From Legionella clemsonensis (GTDB taxonomy: Bacteria; Pseudomonadota; Gammaproteobacteria; Legionellales; Legionellaceae): DNA of 64,000 nucleotides. A model generated the notes under the pieces. That model worked only from the letters and a program-made list of their open reading frames with translations. It ran no database searches and was not told where the DNA came from. The stretch spans positions 2,870,001 to 2,934,000 of the forward strand of contig NZ_CP016397.1 of assembly GCF_002240035.1 (NCBI RefSeq), in the 5' to 3' direction. A program made the position numbers and the translations under genes. This document shows positions 18,213-27,929 of the stretch, in pieces; the stretch's first letter is position 1; each line of letters opens with the position of its first letter.

Positions 18213-19871
18213 CTAAATGGTGCCTGTTAAGTTACCTAGTTTATCGGTCAATTTCACATTCTCAGAATAATCCACTGGACAATCAATAAGAACGAGCTCA
18301 TTGCTAGCCAGAGCTGATTTTAGTGTTGGTAATAAATCCTTAGCCGCTTTAATGCTATAAGCTTTAATGCCAAAGCTTTCTGCATATTTTACAAAATCAG
18401 GATTGCTAAATGTCACATGAGCTGAATGACCAAACTCCAGATCCTGTTTCCATTGAATAAGACCATAGGCTTCATCCCGCCAAATTAAAATCACAAAAGG
18501 AATGTTTTCCCGCTTGGCCGTTTCGATTTCTTGCGAATTCATCAAAAAAGAACCATCACCCATTACCGCAACTACTTTTCTTTCGGAATGAACCAATTTG
18601 GCAGCAATGGCTCCCGGCAAAGTGAATCCCATCGTAGCCAGGCTATTAGAGATAATGCAGGTATTGGATTGATAACAGGGATAAAGACGTGCCATCCACA
18701 TTTTTAGCGCGCCGGTATCACAAAGCACAATATCGGAATCGGCCATGGCTTTGCGTAGATCAGCAATAATTCGCTGTGGTTTTAACGGGAAAGCCTCATC
18801 TTGTTCATGATCGGTGATTTCCTGTTCAAGCATGGCACGCAAGGCTTGCGTATCTTTTGTGCGATGGTCATGAGGCTTAATTTCCTTTGCCAGAGCATCC
18901 AGGGCAGCAGTGATACTCCCTTCAATTCCTACTGCTAATGAATAATGACTATCTACTTCCGCTACAATCCCATGAATGTGAATAATTTTTTTATTAGCTT
19001 CTGGATTCCATGATTTTGGTGAATACTCAACGAGATCATAGCCAACGGTAATAACCACATCTGCTTCGTCAAAACCAAAATTACTGTAGTCGTGTCTCAT
19101 AAATCCAATGGTGCCAATGACTAGCGGATTATCGGCAGAAACCACTCCTTTTGCCATAAACGTAGTGGCCACAGGAATTTTAGTTTGATTAATGAAGCGC
19201 GTTAATGCCTCTTCCGCCTGATGACGATAAACACCTGCACCTGCCAAAACAATGACTCTTTCCGCTCGATTAATATAATCAGCTGCTTTTTTTATTTGAT
19301 CCAAATTAGGCATGGTTTGTTTCGGCCATTGAGGTTTTAGCGGCTGACCTGAGGTTCTTTGTTTGGCAACATCCTCAGGCAGAATTAAAGCAACAGCACC
19401 ACGTCGTTCTGATTGTGCTAACTTAAATGCCTTACGTATCAGTTCAGGAGCAACGGAAGGCAAAGAAATCATGGCATTCCATTTAGTCACTGGAGCAAAT
19501 AATCGATTCAAATCAATGATCTGATGAGATTCTTTGTTTAATCGGTCCAAAGAAGCTTGCGCCGCAATAGCAATCAGTGGCGAACTATCCAAATTGGCAT
19601 CTGCTGTCCCTAATAAAAGATTAATTGCTCCTGGACCTAATGTCGCGAGACAAACTCCTGGTTTTCCTGTTAATCGCCCATAGATATCAGCCATAAAAGA
19701 AGCAGCCTGTTCATGGCGTGTTAAAATGAAACGAATTTTTTTGGAACTGGAAAGCGCTTCGATAAAATCAATATTTTCTTCTCCAGGCAATCCAAAAATA
19801 TATTCAACACCCTCCTCTTCCAAACATTTAACCATTAAATGAGCAACATTCGTGGTATTTTGCGTTTTCAT
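18213..19871 (-). CDS. Acetolactate synthase-like thiamine diphosphate enzyme
   Basis: The 552 residues show the acetohydroxyacid synthase fold: the catalytic Glu54 (RHEQAAS), GPGAINLLLG near residue 80, and the diphosphate-binding motif VMGDGSFLMNSQE near residue 434. No regulatory small subunit is encoded next to it. The length and lack of a partner are closer to catabolic AlsS-type enzymes making acetolactate from pyruvate than to the biosynthetic IlvB. Assignment to alsS is not certain. The gene is single and opposite to the oxygenase gene. Confidence 0.85.
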   Translation of the reverse strand: MKTQNTTNVAHLMVKCLEEEGVEYIFGLPGEENIDFIEALSSSKKIRFILTRHEQAASFMADIYGRLTGKPGVCLATLGPGAINLLLGTADANLDSSPLIAIAAQASLDRLNKESHQIIDLNRLFAPVTKWNAMISLPSVAPELIRKAFKLAQSERRGAVALILPEDVAKQRTSGQPLKPQWPKQTMPNLDQIKKAADYINRAERVIVLAGAGVYRHQAEEALTRFINQTKIPVATTFMAKGVVSADNPLVIGTIGFMRHDYSNFGFDEADVVITVGYDLVEYSPKSWNPEANKKIIHIHGIVAEVDSHYSLAVGIEGSITAALDALAKEIKPHDHRTKDTQALRAMLEQEITDHEQDEAFPLKPQRIIADLRKAMADSDIVLCDTGALKMWMARLYPCYQSNTCIISNSLATMGFTLPGAIAAKLVHSERKVVAVMGDGSFLMNSQEIETAKRENIPFVILIWRDEAYGLIQWKQDLEFGHSAHVTFSNPDFVKYAESFGIKAYSIKAAKDLLPTLKSALASNELVLIDCPVDYSENVKLTDKLGNLTGTI

Positions 19872-19965
19872 TTTATCATTCCTTGTATGACATCATCTTG
19901 ATGCTTTGCATAGTGTCCTTTTAAAATTTTAGATGTTGTCTTAACTTTTACAACTCCCAAGATTA

Positions 19966-19993
19966 TTTGTGGGTTTAATTTCTCGTGTATAAT
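19966..19993 (+). promoter_or_regulatory. Predicted promoter of the ABC export operon
   Basis: A perfect TATAAT at 19988-19993 with a weaker TTTGTG 16 bases upstream lies 26 bases before the ABC ATPase start. It was found by eye. Confidence 0.5.
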
Positions 19994-20019
19994 CTAGATT
20001 TTTCCTGCCAATAAATCTT

Positions 20020-20934
20020 ATGCACGCCCTGGAAATTAAGCAATTACGAAAAATTTATGCGAATGGTATTGAGGCTCTCAAAGGCATTAATTTAGCAGTA
20101 AAAAAAGGAGATTTTTTCGCATTGCTGGGAGCCAATGGTGCCGGGAAATCAACAACTATAGGTCTCATTTCAACTCTACTGACCAAAACATCAGGCAAGA
20201 TTTTTATTCATGGCTATGATCTTGATGAGAATTCGGAAGCCGCCAAATCTTGCTTAGGGCTGGTTCCGCAAGAATTTAACTTAAATATATTTGAAACTTG
20301 CCAACAAATCCTTATTAATCAGGGGGGATTTTATGGTATTGGCCAAAAGAAGGCTAGCCTACGTGCTGAATCGTTGCTACAACAATTAGGTTTGTGGGAA
20401 AAAAGAAATGCTATCGTCAGACATTTATCGGGGGGAATGAAGCGTCGATTAATGATTGCACGGGCATTAATTCATCAACCTAAAGTTTTAATTCTTGATG
20501 AACCAACAGCCGGAGTTGATATAGAAATTCGCCGCAGTATGTGGGATTTTCTAACCCGTACCAATGAAGAAGGAACCACTATCATTTTGACCACTCATTA
20601 TTTGGAAGAGGCTGAACAACTCTGTAAACACATTGCCATCATTGATCAAGGACAAATTGTTGAAAATACCTCCATGAAAAATTTATTAAAATCTCTCACT
20701 CATCAAACGTTTATTTTTAATACCTTAACTCCCATTCAGGAACTCCCTCAGATGAAACCCTTTGTTGTTACTTTAATTGATAATAATACCTTTGAATTAC
20801 GCGTAGATAATCAATGGTCTCTGAATGAGGTATTTGCTGAACTTACCAAGCATGGGCTTACCATTCAAAGCATGCGTAATAAAACAAATCGCTTGGAAGA
20901 GCTTTTTCTGGATCTTATTAATCATGGCCATTAA
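20020..20934 (+). CDS. yadG: ABC-2 transporter ATP-binding protein (YadG-like)
   Basis: This is the ATPase of an ABC-2 exporter. The 304 residues have Walker A GANGAGKST at 37-45, signature LSGGMKRRL, Walker B ILDEPTAGVD and a switch His in TTHYLEEAEQL. It is closest in style to Escherichia coli YadG (308 residues). It overlaps the permease gene by 11 bases, which indicates a stable two-gene unit. The cargo is not known. Confidence 0.9.
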   Translation: MHALEIKQLRKIYANGIEALKGINLAVKKGDFFALLGANGAGKSTTIGLISTLLTKTSGKIFIHGYDLDENSEAAKSCLGLVPQEFNLNIFETCQQILINQGGFYGIGQKKASLRAESLLQQLGLWEKRNAIVRHLSGGMKRRLMIARALIHQPKVLILDEPTAGVDIEIRRSMWDFLTRTNEEGTTIILTTHYLEEAEQLCKHIAIIDQGQIVENTSMKNLLKSLTHQTFIFNTLTPIQELPQMKPFVVTLIDNNTFELRVDNQWSLNEVFAELTKHGLTIQSMRNKTNRLEELFLDLINHGH

Positions 20935-21697
20935 AACCCAAACTATAGCACTCTATACGCTCGTAAAACGCGAACTGGTCAGAATGTTTCGTATAGCGAG
21001 TCAGGTTTTTCTTCCGCCTGTTATCACAACAGCCTTATATTTTCTAATTTTTGGCAGTCTTATCGGTCAACGTATTGGTTCCATACAGGGAGTTAGTTAC
21101 CCTGAATTTATCGCACCTGGTTTAATCATGATGTCTGTCATCACTAACGCTTACAGTAATGTTTCTACTTCCTTATTTAGTGTGCGTTTTCAAAAAAGCG
21201 TGGAGGAAATGTTAGTGAGTCCCATGCATAATGGTCTTTTGTTGTTGGGCTATGTTTTGGGTGGCGTATTAAGGGGATTTATTGTTGCTATTCTGGTTTT
21301 TATAGTCTCTTGTTTTTTCTTACCCATTAATTTTACCCATTTGACACTTAGCATCATTGTTGTCCTATTGGTATCAGCACTCTTTTCTCTAGCTGGCTTT
21401 ACTAATGCAATGGTAGCCCGTAATTTTGATGATGTGATGATTATCCCAACCTTTGTTCTCGCGCCATTAACCTATTTAGGAGGGGTATTTTATGCCACTG
21501 ACATGCTTTCTCCCTTTTGGCGTACCATTTCACATTTTAATCCCATCCTTTACATGGTCAATGCCTTGCGTTACGCCATGATTGGTCAACAAGAAGTAAA
21601 TATCTTGACCGCAATGGTCATTATTTGCATAATAGTGATTTTACTCGCTGCTCTAAACATGATTTTGCTGAACAAGGGAGTCGGCTTGCGAGATTAA
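20924..21697 (+). CDS. yadH: ABC-2 transporter permease (YadH-like)
   Basis: This 257-residue integral membrane partner of the preceding ATPase has about six hydrophobic segments and the ABC-2 motif FAPLTYLGGVFY-like stretch VLAPLTYLGGVFYATDML. The start at 20924 (MAIKTQ) lies inside the ATPase gene. The longer frame from 20825 is in the overlap and unlikely to be real. Length equals that of YadH. Confidence 0.9.
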   Translation: MAIKTQTIALYTLVKRELVRMFRIASQVFLPPVITTALYFLIFGSLIGQRIGSIQGVSYPEFIAPGLIMMSVITNAYSNVSTSLFSVRFQKSVEEMLVSPMHNGLLLLGYVLGGVLRGFIVAILVFIVSCFFLPINFTHLTLSIIVVLLVSALFSLAGFTNAMVARNFDDVMIIPTFVLAPLTYLGGVFYATDMLSPFWRTISHFNPILYMVNALRYAMIGQQEVNILTAMVIICIIVILLAALNMILLNKGVGLRD

Positions 21698-21711
21698 CTG
21701 TTGAGGTTATT

Positions 21712-22377
21712 ATGACTGTTGATTTACTTGAGAACTACATTCATAGGTTGAACTTGCTTATCAATCAGGAAAATAATAAAGAACTGGTATCATTAACAAA
21801 AGAGTTGCTTGAACAACTGCGCTGCATCACCTCTATTTCAAACTTGCAGAAAGCACTTAACAGGTTCTCTGCCTCTATAGGTACTTATTCAACCTCTCAA
21901 GTAGCACGTCAAATTAGTAAGTGGGAAAACGAGTTGCAAGAATTGCAACTCCTTGAGAAAGCAGTTTTAGACAAGTTTCCCGCTTTAACCTTTAGAGAAG
22001 AGGTTCAATCTTTTAAAAGAGTGCTGGAAAAGATTTTTGCTCGCGAAGATTATCTTTTTCATGCTCGTGCCAAAAGTTTATTGAGCTATCTCAATGATGA
22101 GGCTCTCCAGGTCACCTTGGATTATCTTAATGACTTATCGACAGGAGTGACCTCTGCCTCAGCTATTTTAGGAACCTTTGATCAATCGCCTTCTTTGAGC
22201 CGAAAACACACAGCTTGTAAATATTTGTTAACAAAAAATTCAATTAATTTTAATGAAAAGAACAGTAAACAAGTGCTAGCGAATAATATTTTACAATCTG
22301 CCCTACTGATTTATCAGGATATGCAGTCTGAGCCCAAACAGGAAGTTAAACAATCAAGCCCATGCATTTTAATTTAA
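21712..22377 (+). CDS. Helical protein with C-terminal CaaX-like box (CILI)
   Basis: I do not recognise the fold of this 221-residue protein. It is helical and charged, with no signal or membrane segment. It starts at the ATG after TTGAGG (6 bases). The last four residues are Cys-Ile-Leu-Ile, preceded by KQSSP: a C-terminal CaaX box in which the final Ile fits geranylgeranyl or farnesyl transfer. Bacteria lack these transferases, but several Legionella Dot/Icm effectors use host prenylation to reach membranes. It follows the YadGH genes after 14 bases. Effector status is an inference from this tail alone. Confidence 0.75.
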   Translation: MTVDLLENYIHRLNLLINQENNKELVSLTKELLEQLRCITSISNLQKALNRFSASIGTYSTSQVARQISKWENELQELQLLEKAVLDKFPALTFREEVQSFKRVLEKIFAREDYLFHARAKSLLSYLNDEALQVTLDYLNDLSTGVTSASAILGTFDQSPSLSRKHTACKYLLTKNSINFNEKNSKQVLANNILQSALLIYQDMQSEPKQEVKQSSPCILI

Positions 22378-22423
22378 GAATGCAATATTTAAAAGCTGTA
22401 CTTTTCCAGAGCATAGGTTAGCG

Positions 22424-22645
22424 TCAGGGCAAGATCATCCTATTTTGAATTAATTTCACACGATTATCTTGCACAAATTACCGTCATCCTGCAAAGCCCG
22501 TCATCCTGAGCAAAGCCCGTCATCCTGAGCAAAGCGAAGGATCCCCAGCAGATAAAATCCCGCTCTTTGAACGAAGAGCTCCTTCGCTTTGCTCAGGAAG
22601 ACGCCTTGTTGCTTATAATTTAGATAAAGTATGATTTTGCCCTGA
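22424..22645 (+). mobile_element. Miniature inverted-repeat element, copy 1, with target duplication
   Basis: This 222-bp element ends in inverted repeats TCAGGGCAAGATCAT (left) and ATGATTTTGCCCTGA (right), 14 of 15 matching. It is flanked by the 8-bp direct repeat GGTTAGCG (22416-22423 and 22646-22653), a target-site duplication. Inside, CCTGAGCAAAGCGAAGGA (22524-22541) pairs perfectly with 22580-22597, and a 19-bp unit is doubled just before it. There is no transposase frame. Bases 22378-22800 hold nothing else recognisable. Relatives lie at 39981 and 51807. Confidence 0.8.
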
Positions 22646-22800
22646 GGTTAGCGTAGCGCTTAATTATTTTATACAAGCAGGTGTTTTTTTTCTTTGTTTA
22701 GAATGCTGTGGCTTTTGTTATTCTGTGTTTATCCTGTGTATCATTGTTGGAATAAATCGCATCAATTATACTTAGTCATTTTCGCCAACCAACAATTGAT

Positions 22801-23754
22801 GTGAATATAGACAAGAACATTGCCGCCATCTATGTAGCAAAACCAGAGTTTCTTAATACATTGTGCGAAGAATTAGGCGAGGTAACGGCGATTATTGAAG
22901 ATTTAATTTTCTCACCCCGTAAACACCTTAAAGCATGTTTTGCTCAGGATATCTGGCTAGAGCCTAAGCTGGTAAAATTTCAATCCATTTCCGAGGCCGT
23001 CAAGATTCTGCGACAAGCGGGTAAATTCTGGTATTTACATCCCATCAGCCAAATCAGACGCTCCCGTTTAATCGAAGCGCAATTGCGTCAATATCCGCCT
23101 CTTGAGCGTCATTTTCCCATTGCTGAAATTCCCTCAATCGGTTGCTTTAGTCTTTTGGATCAGCACACGCTGGTTTATAGTAATCAGCGCATAAAGAAAT
23201 GGCCACAGGGGCAATGCTTTTTTATCGAAGACAAAATAAACCCACCTAATCGGGCCTATTTAAAGCTTTGGGAAGCGTTAACTCTGCTAGAGAAATACCC
23301 TAAACAGGGAGAGTGGGCTTTGGATTTAGGAGCCTCGCCTGGTGGCTGGACTTATGTCGTACAATCTTTAGGTGCTAAAGTCACAGCCATCGATAAAGCA
23401 CCTTTGGATGCCAAAATCGCCAAACTTCCAGGTGTCAATTTTTTACAACAAAGCGCTTTCGCGCTTGAGCCAGCCCATGTTGAGAGGAGCTATGACTGGG
23501 TTTTCTCTGACATTGCTTGCTATCCTGAACGTGCCTATACACTGATAAATAAATGGATAGAATCAGGAAAGGCCAGACAGTTAATTTTTACCATTAAATT
23601 GCAAGGCAAAACTGATCTCGCGTCTATTAAACCCTTTCAGGCCATCCCCAATTCCTACGTCACTCAGTTATTTTATAACAAACACGAGACCACATTTTTT
23701 TATCCAGCGCCTTCTTTTATCTTGATGAAACAAACGGAAGCAAGGGCGCAATAA
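22801..23754 (+). CDS. RlmM/FtsJ-like SAM-dependent RNA methyltransferase
   Basis: The 317-residue protein has an N-terminal domain of about 150 residues and a Rossmann methyltransferase domain with DLGASPGGWTYVVQ, the Asp in VFSDIACYPE and the catalytic Lys in FTIKLQG. This is the K-D-K-type layout of RrmJ/RlmM 2'-O-methyltransferases that act on 23S rRNA (RlmM on C2498). It is shorter than Escherichia coli RlmM (366). The start is a GTG with no clear ribosome site, so the true start may lie downstream. It joins the next gene end to end (last base shared). Confidence 0.8.
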   Translation: MNIDKNIAAIYVAKPEFLNTLCEELGEVTAIIEDLIFSPRKHLKACFAQDIWLEPKLVKFQSISEAVKILRQAGKFWYLHPISQIRRSRLIEAQLRQYPPLERHFPIAEIPSIGCFSLLDQHTLVYSNQRIKKWPQGQCFFIEDKINPPNRAYLKLWEALTLLEKYPKQGEWALDLGASPGGWTYVVQSLGAKVTAIDKAPLDAKIAKLPGVNFLQQSAFALEPAHVERSYDWVFSDIACYPERAYTLINKWIESGKARQLIFTIKLQGKTDLASIKPFQAIPNSYVTQLFYNKHETTFFYPAPSFILMKQTEARAQ

Positions 23755-24674
23755 TGATAATTCAGCAAATCAGCCTAAGCAATCAAGAAAAAAAATGGCT
23801 ACATGAGCAGCGAGTGACGCGTTTAACTGATAACAAAGAGGTGCAAATTTATCCTATGGGGGCAGAAAGGCATTTATCGTCAGTATTATCAGGCCATAAA
23901 AAAAGTCAGTATCACATTCGTGAGGATGTTGAAAATAAACATGTTCTTGTCATTCCCGGTCATGGCAATAGTAGTTTTTTATTGGCGGAGGCAGGTGCCA
24001 AATTGGTCACTGTTTATGATAAAGATCCTGTTACCATTACTTGGATGAAGGCATTTAAGAAATATTATCACTATCGAGAATTCAGCGCTGGAGGTAAACC
24101 TTATCCATCAATTGGCGAATTATTATCAGCACTTACCCGTTGGTACCCTCCTTTTCTTCGCTTGCCGGTAAGACAATCACTTAATTTAGCAGCTTGGATA
24201 ATTAATCCTAAACTTCTGCGTCGCTCTTATCTTTTTTACATGCTAGACCTTGTTCGCCAAGCACTAAAAGCAAACACTCAGGATAATTTTGAATTAAATA
24301 AAAACATTCAATTTCAAGTAGGCGAAATTTCTCAACTAGTAAACACTTCACCACAACCGCTCTTCGATACTGCATTCATTCCTTATTTGCTTGGAGTAAA
24401 AAATGGCATTGAAAAAAAAGAAGAAATAATCGCATTTATGAAGCAAATTATTACACTTGTTCCACAGGGGTCGATTTTAATTAGCCCATCCAGAGATATT
24501 AAAGAGTTTTATTTTTTTGGCAGCCGCTATTTCATAACCAGTGGTTATGAAACCATTCATGCGATTCCAGAGTTATATCCCTATGCTGTCGCAGAAGATG
24601 ATTGGTTTCGCTCTCAAGGCCTTACAGTTTTTCGTGCTTCAGCCAACGAACCATTACGCAAGGACAGCGAATGA
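23754..24674 (+). CDS. SAM methyltransferase-like protein, unassigned
   Basis: This 306-residue protein has VLVIPGHGNSSFLLAEAGA followed by LVTVYDKDP, the pattern of a Rossmann SAM-binding loop with an acidic residue at the end of strand 2. The rest does not match a family I know well. A distant likeness to DUF3419/BtaA-type aminocarboxypropyl transferases is possible but weak. It starts at the stop of the RlmM-like gene and overlaps the permease gene by 4 bases (ATGA), so the three genes form one operon. Confidence 0.6.
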   Translation: MIIQQISLSNQEKKWLHEQRVTRLTDNKEVQIYPMGAERHLSSVLSGHKKSQYHIREDVENKHVLVIPGHGNSSFLLAEAGAKLVTVYDKDPVTITWMKAFKKYYHYREFSAGGKPYPSIGELLSALTRWYPPFLRLPVRQSLNLAAWIINPKLLRRSYLFYMLDLVRQALKANTQDNFELNKNIQFQVGEISQLVNTSPQPLFDTAFIPYLLGVKNGIEKKEEIIAFMKQIITLVPQGSILISPSRDIKEFYFFGSRYFITSGYETIHAIPELYPYAVAEDDWFRSQGLTVFRASANEPLRKDSE

Positions 24675-25978
24675 ATGATAAAAGCACTCATCAAAAGCTA
24701 AGCCGTGATCTGGGGCTCTCTGGCGCTACCATGCTAGGTTTAGGCTCTATTCTGGGTACAGGTGTATTTGTCAGCATAGGTGTTGCAGCAGGTGTGACAG
24801 GACCATCGGTTATTTTTGCCATTATACTTGCAGCGCTGCTTGCTACCTGCAATGCGTTATCGAGTGCACAACTTGCAGCCAATCATCCAGTAAGCGGGGG
24901 CACTTACGCCTATGGCTATCGCTACCTTCATCCTGCACTGGGATTCACCGCTGGCTGGATGTTTTTATGCGCCAAAACAGCTTCCGCTGCCACAGCTGCC
25001 TTGGGCTTTGCAGGCTATTTTTTACATCTGTGTGGGTTTCAAGCGCCAATTTTCACTATTCCAGTTGCCATAATAGTGATTTTTATATTAACTCTAATTG
25101 TATTAAGCGGTATAAAGCGTTCCAGCAAAACTAATTTACTTATCGTATCAATAACCCTTCTTTCTCTGTTAGCTTTTATCTTGTTGGGTTTTCCAAGCTT
25201 ACAGCAAAATGGTAGGCAACACTTATTTCCCTTATTGCCAAAAATTGCTGATGGAGAATTAAGTCATTTCTTCTATGCAACTGCTTTAATGTTTGTGGCC
25301 TATACTGGCTATGGACGCATCGCTACCATGGGTGAAGAAGTTAAAAATCCTGCAAGTACTATACCCAATGCTATCATTCTGACTTTGATAATCAGTGCAG
25401 TTCTTTACATGTTAGTCGCTGTCATAGCCATTGGCTCTGTCGGTTCAGCTAAACTGGCCACTGTGACAGAAAGTCAGGCAACACCGCTAGAAATGGCAGC
25501 CAGCGCCATGAATATAACTGGACTCTCTATCTTCATTGCTATAGGCGCATGTACCGCTATGTTAGGAGTATTGCTGAATTTAATTTTAGGCCTTTCACGC
25601 ATGATGCTGGCAATGGGGCGTCAACAGGATTTACCTCAAGTTTTTGCGATTATCTCCAGCAAACATCATACGCCTGTTGCAGCGGTAATTGTTATTGGTC
25701 TTCTCATTGCTGGTTTTGCCTTGTTGGGTAGCGTTAAAATCACTTGGTCCTTTAGTGCTTTTACTGTCTTAGTCTATTATTCGATTACCAATCTCGCAGC
25801 GCTCTGCCTACCGAAAGAACAGCGGCTCTATCCCACCTACGTTGCAGTAATAGGTCTGGTTTTCTGTTTGTTCCTGGCTTTCTGGGTTCCATTGGGTATT
25901 TGGCTATCAGGATTGTCGTTAATCGCCTTGGGCTTACTATGGCATGGATTTAATCGCCACTATTTAAAGACTGATTAA
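24671..25978 (+). CDS. APC family amino acid permease
   Basis: The 435-residue membrane protein has about 12 hydrophobic segments and starts with the APC motif GLGSILGTGVFVSIGVAAG, the sodium/proton-solute site region of this superfamily. Seen further on: the conserved PASTIPNAI segment after MGEEVKN. I took the ATG that overlaps the preceding stop (ATGA). The longer frame from 24602 lies inside the upstream gene. The transported amino acid is not evident. Confidence 0.88.
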   Translation: MNDKSTHQKLSRDLGLSGATMLGLGSILGTGVFVSIGVAAGVTGPSVIFAIILAALLATCNALSSAQLAANHPVSGGTYAYGYRYLHPALGFTAGWMFLCAKTASAATAALGFAGYFLHLCGFQAPIFTIPVAIIVIFILTLIVLSGIKRSSKTNLLIVSITLLSLLAFILLGFPSLQQNGRQHLFPLLPKIADGELSHFFYATALMFVAYTGYGRIATMGEEVKNPASTIPNAIILTLIISAVLYMLVAVIAIGSVGSAKLATVTESQATPLEMAASAMNITGLSIFIAIGACTAMLGVLLNLILGLSRMMLAMGRQQDLPQVFAIISSKHHTPVAAVIVIGLLIAGFALLGSVKITWSFSAFTVLVYYSITNLAALCLPKEQRLYPTYVAVIGLVFCLFLAFWVPLGIWLSGLSLIALGLLWHGFNRHYLKTD

Positions 25979-26107
25979 ATGGATTAAAACCTCAGCAAAT
26001 ACTTATTAGATAGTACAGCCTCTTCTTGCAATATTAATGCGCGCCTGCTACTTGTTGATTGTGGGATGTATCCTTGTCATTGAATAATTTTCTGGTTAAC
26101 AGGTAAT

Positions 26108-27850
26108 ATGAAACAGTCATTTTTATTGTTTGTGAGAAATTTCTATAAGAATAATAAAAAAGCAGTAACCCTCTTAACGGCTGGTAGCTTATTTTGGGCT
26201 TTCACTTTTCCCATTGCACCTTTACTTCTTGGATTAATAATCGATCAACTGAAAGAAATAGTTTCATCAACAACACAAAATTATACGTCGGTTATCGTCT
26301 CGGGGCTGGCATTTTTTTTGGTGCAATTTTTAAGAAATTGTAATTACTATTTAATCACAAAAAATTACACCGAAGGGTTAGCAAACAGTCAATCTCTTGC
26401 TGTTACTCAACTCTTTTCCTACCTCTGTCATAAGCCTCTCGATTATTTTGATCAACAAGCTTCAGGCGCATTAAGTGGAAAAGTCAATAACGTATTAACT
26501 GGACTTGATCCCATCATCACCAGCTTTTTCATTATTATTATGCCACAAATTATTGCTGTCACCTTGGCTGGTATTATTATGTCCTTTATTACTCCCTGGC
26601 TATCTCTGCTATTCTGGATATGGGCTGGTTCGGTTATTTATTTGACTTATAAAAGTTCAAAATTATCCCACTATTATGCTACATCGTATGCCCATTCACA
26701 AAGTGAATTAAGTGCTAATCTCACAGATACTTTGATGAATATTCAGACTGTTCTAACTCATTCAACCCAAGCCCAGGAACAAGAGCGGTTAAAGCAATCA
26801 ACTGAATCCATGTCACAACAATATATTAAGCTGCGTATGTTTTTAGAACGGGCCCGATTTAAACAAGGCTTATGTACTGACCTGTTTGTCTTAGCCACTA
26901 TGATTACCTTACTCTATGGTTTTTGGTTGGGGACTGTAAGTCTCGGGGATTTTGCTTTTGTATTTAGTTTAACCTTTAACATCTCAGGCGTATTTTTTAA
27001 TTTAGGATCAACTATCGCTGAATTTCATAAAAATTTGGGAAAAGTTCAAGATGGCTATAGTCTTATTGACCGCGTTGAGCCAAAGACTGTAAAAAAATCA
27101 TTGAATAAACTGGAAGGAAGTGGCATCAATTTTAAAGACGTCAGCTTTCACTATCACGCTCATTCTCCAGTTATACGACATTTATCCTTAGAAATAGCAC
27201 CCACTGAAAAAGTAGGAATTGTTGGTCTTTCAGGGGCTGGAAAATCAACGCTTCTGAAGCTTCTTCTCCGGTTATATCAACCTAGTACTGGACAAATACT
27301 GATCGGCAATACCGATATTCAAACGGTTGATATCGAAACCCTGCATGCTCATCTTGCCTTTGTGCCTCAGGATCTGCGTCTTTTTAATCGCACACTTAAG
27401 GAAAATATTACCTATGGCTGTGGTGAAAAATCACAGGAGGCCATTGAAAAAGCTTGCTACCAAGCTAATTGTTTATCCTTTATAAAAGCTCTCCCTAATC
27501 AGTTTGATACTATTGTGGGTGAACAAGGTACTCGTTTATCAGGAGGACAACGTCAACGTATTGCCATTGCCAAAGCTATCTTAAAAGATGCGCCTATTTT
27601 ATTATTGGATGAAGCCACGTCCGCTTTGGATTCGGAAACAGAAGCGAGTATACAACAAGCACTAGATAGCTTAATTCGAGATAAAACAGCAGTCGTTATT
27701 GCTCATCGATTATCCACTTTGAAACAAATGGATAGAATAATTGTCTTGCAAGATGGACAGGTGGTCGAGGTGGGTACTCATCAGGCATTACTAAAACGAA
27801 AGGGGATTTTTTATTCTCTCTGGCAGCAGCAATCCGAAGGCTTTTTTTAG
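26108..27850 (+). CDS. ABC exporter, fused membrane and ATPase domains
   Basis: The 580-residue half-transporter has six membrane segments (about 15-300) and a nucleotide-binding domain with GLSGAGKST, QDLRLFNR-type Q loop, signature LSGGQRQRIAIAK and DEATSALD. The layout is that of MsbA/multidrug or lipid exporters. It works as a dimer in the inner membrane. No partner gene is adjacent. The substrate is unknown. The downstream region carries a degraded argR remnant on the other strand. Confidence 0.9.
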   Translation: MKQSFLLFVRNFYKNNKKAVTLLTAGSLFWAFTFPIAPLLLGLIIDQLKEIVSSTTQNYTSVIVSGLAFFLVQFLRNCNYYLITKNYTEGLANSQSLAVTQLFSYLCHKPLDYFDQQASGALSGKVNNVLTGLDPIITSFFIIIMPQIIAVTLAGIIMSFITPWLSLLFWIWAGSVIYLTYKSSKLSHYYATSYAHSQSELSANLTDTLMNIQTVLTHSTQAQEQERLKQSTESMSQQYIKLRMFLERARFKQGLCTDLFVLATMITLLYGFWLGTVSLGDFAFVFSLTFNISGVFFNLGSTIAEFHKNLGKVQDGYSLIDRVEPKTVKKSLNKLEGSGINFKDVSFHYHAHSPVIRHLSLEIAPTEKVGIVGLSGAGKSTLLKLLLRLYQPSTGQILIGNTDIQTVDIETLHAHLAFVPQDLRLFNRTLKENITYGCGEKSQEAIEKACYQANCLSFIKALPNQFDTIVGEQGTRLSGGQRQRIAIAKAILKDAPILLLDEATSALDSETEASIQQALDSLIRDKTAVVIAHRLSTLKQMDRIIVLQDGQVVEVGTHQALLKRKGIFYSLWQQQSEGFF

Positions 27851-27929
27851 GTCTTAAAAACCAATTAAAAACCTCCTTAGTGACGCAAGGAGTATTTAAG
27901 CTATACAATGGCCACCAATAAAGCAGGAA

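Noticed and set aside
22498-22541. Repeated CCCGTCATCCTGAGCAAAG units as a possible CRISPR array
   Set aside because: There are only two tandem copies with no spacers, and they lie inside the miniature inverted-repeat element.
27696-27908. Minus-strand frame of 70 codons at the end of the ABC exporter gene
   Set aside because: It is antisense to the conserved ATPase end of the exporter and shows no domain.
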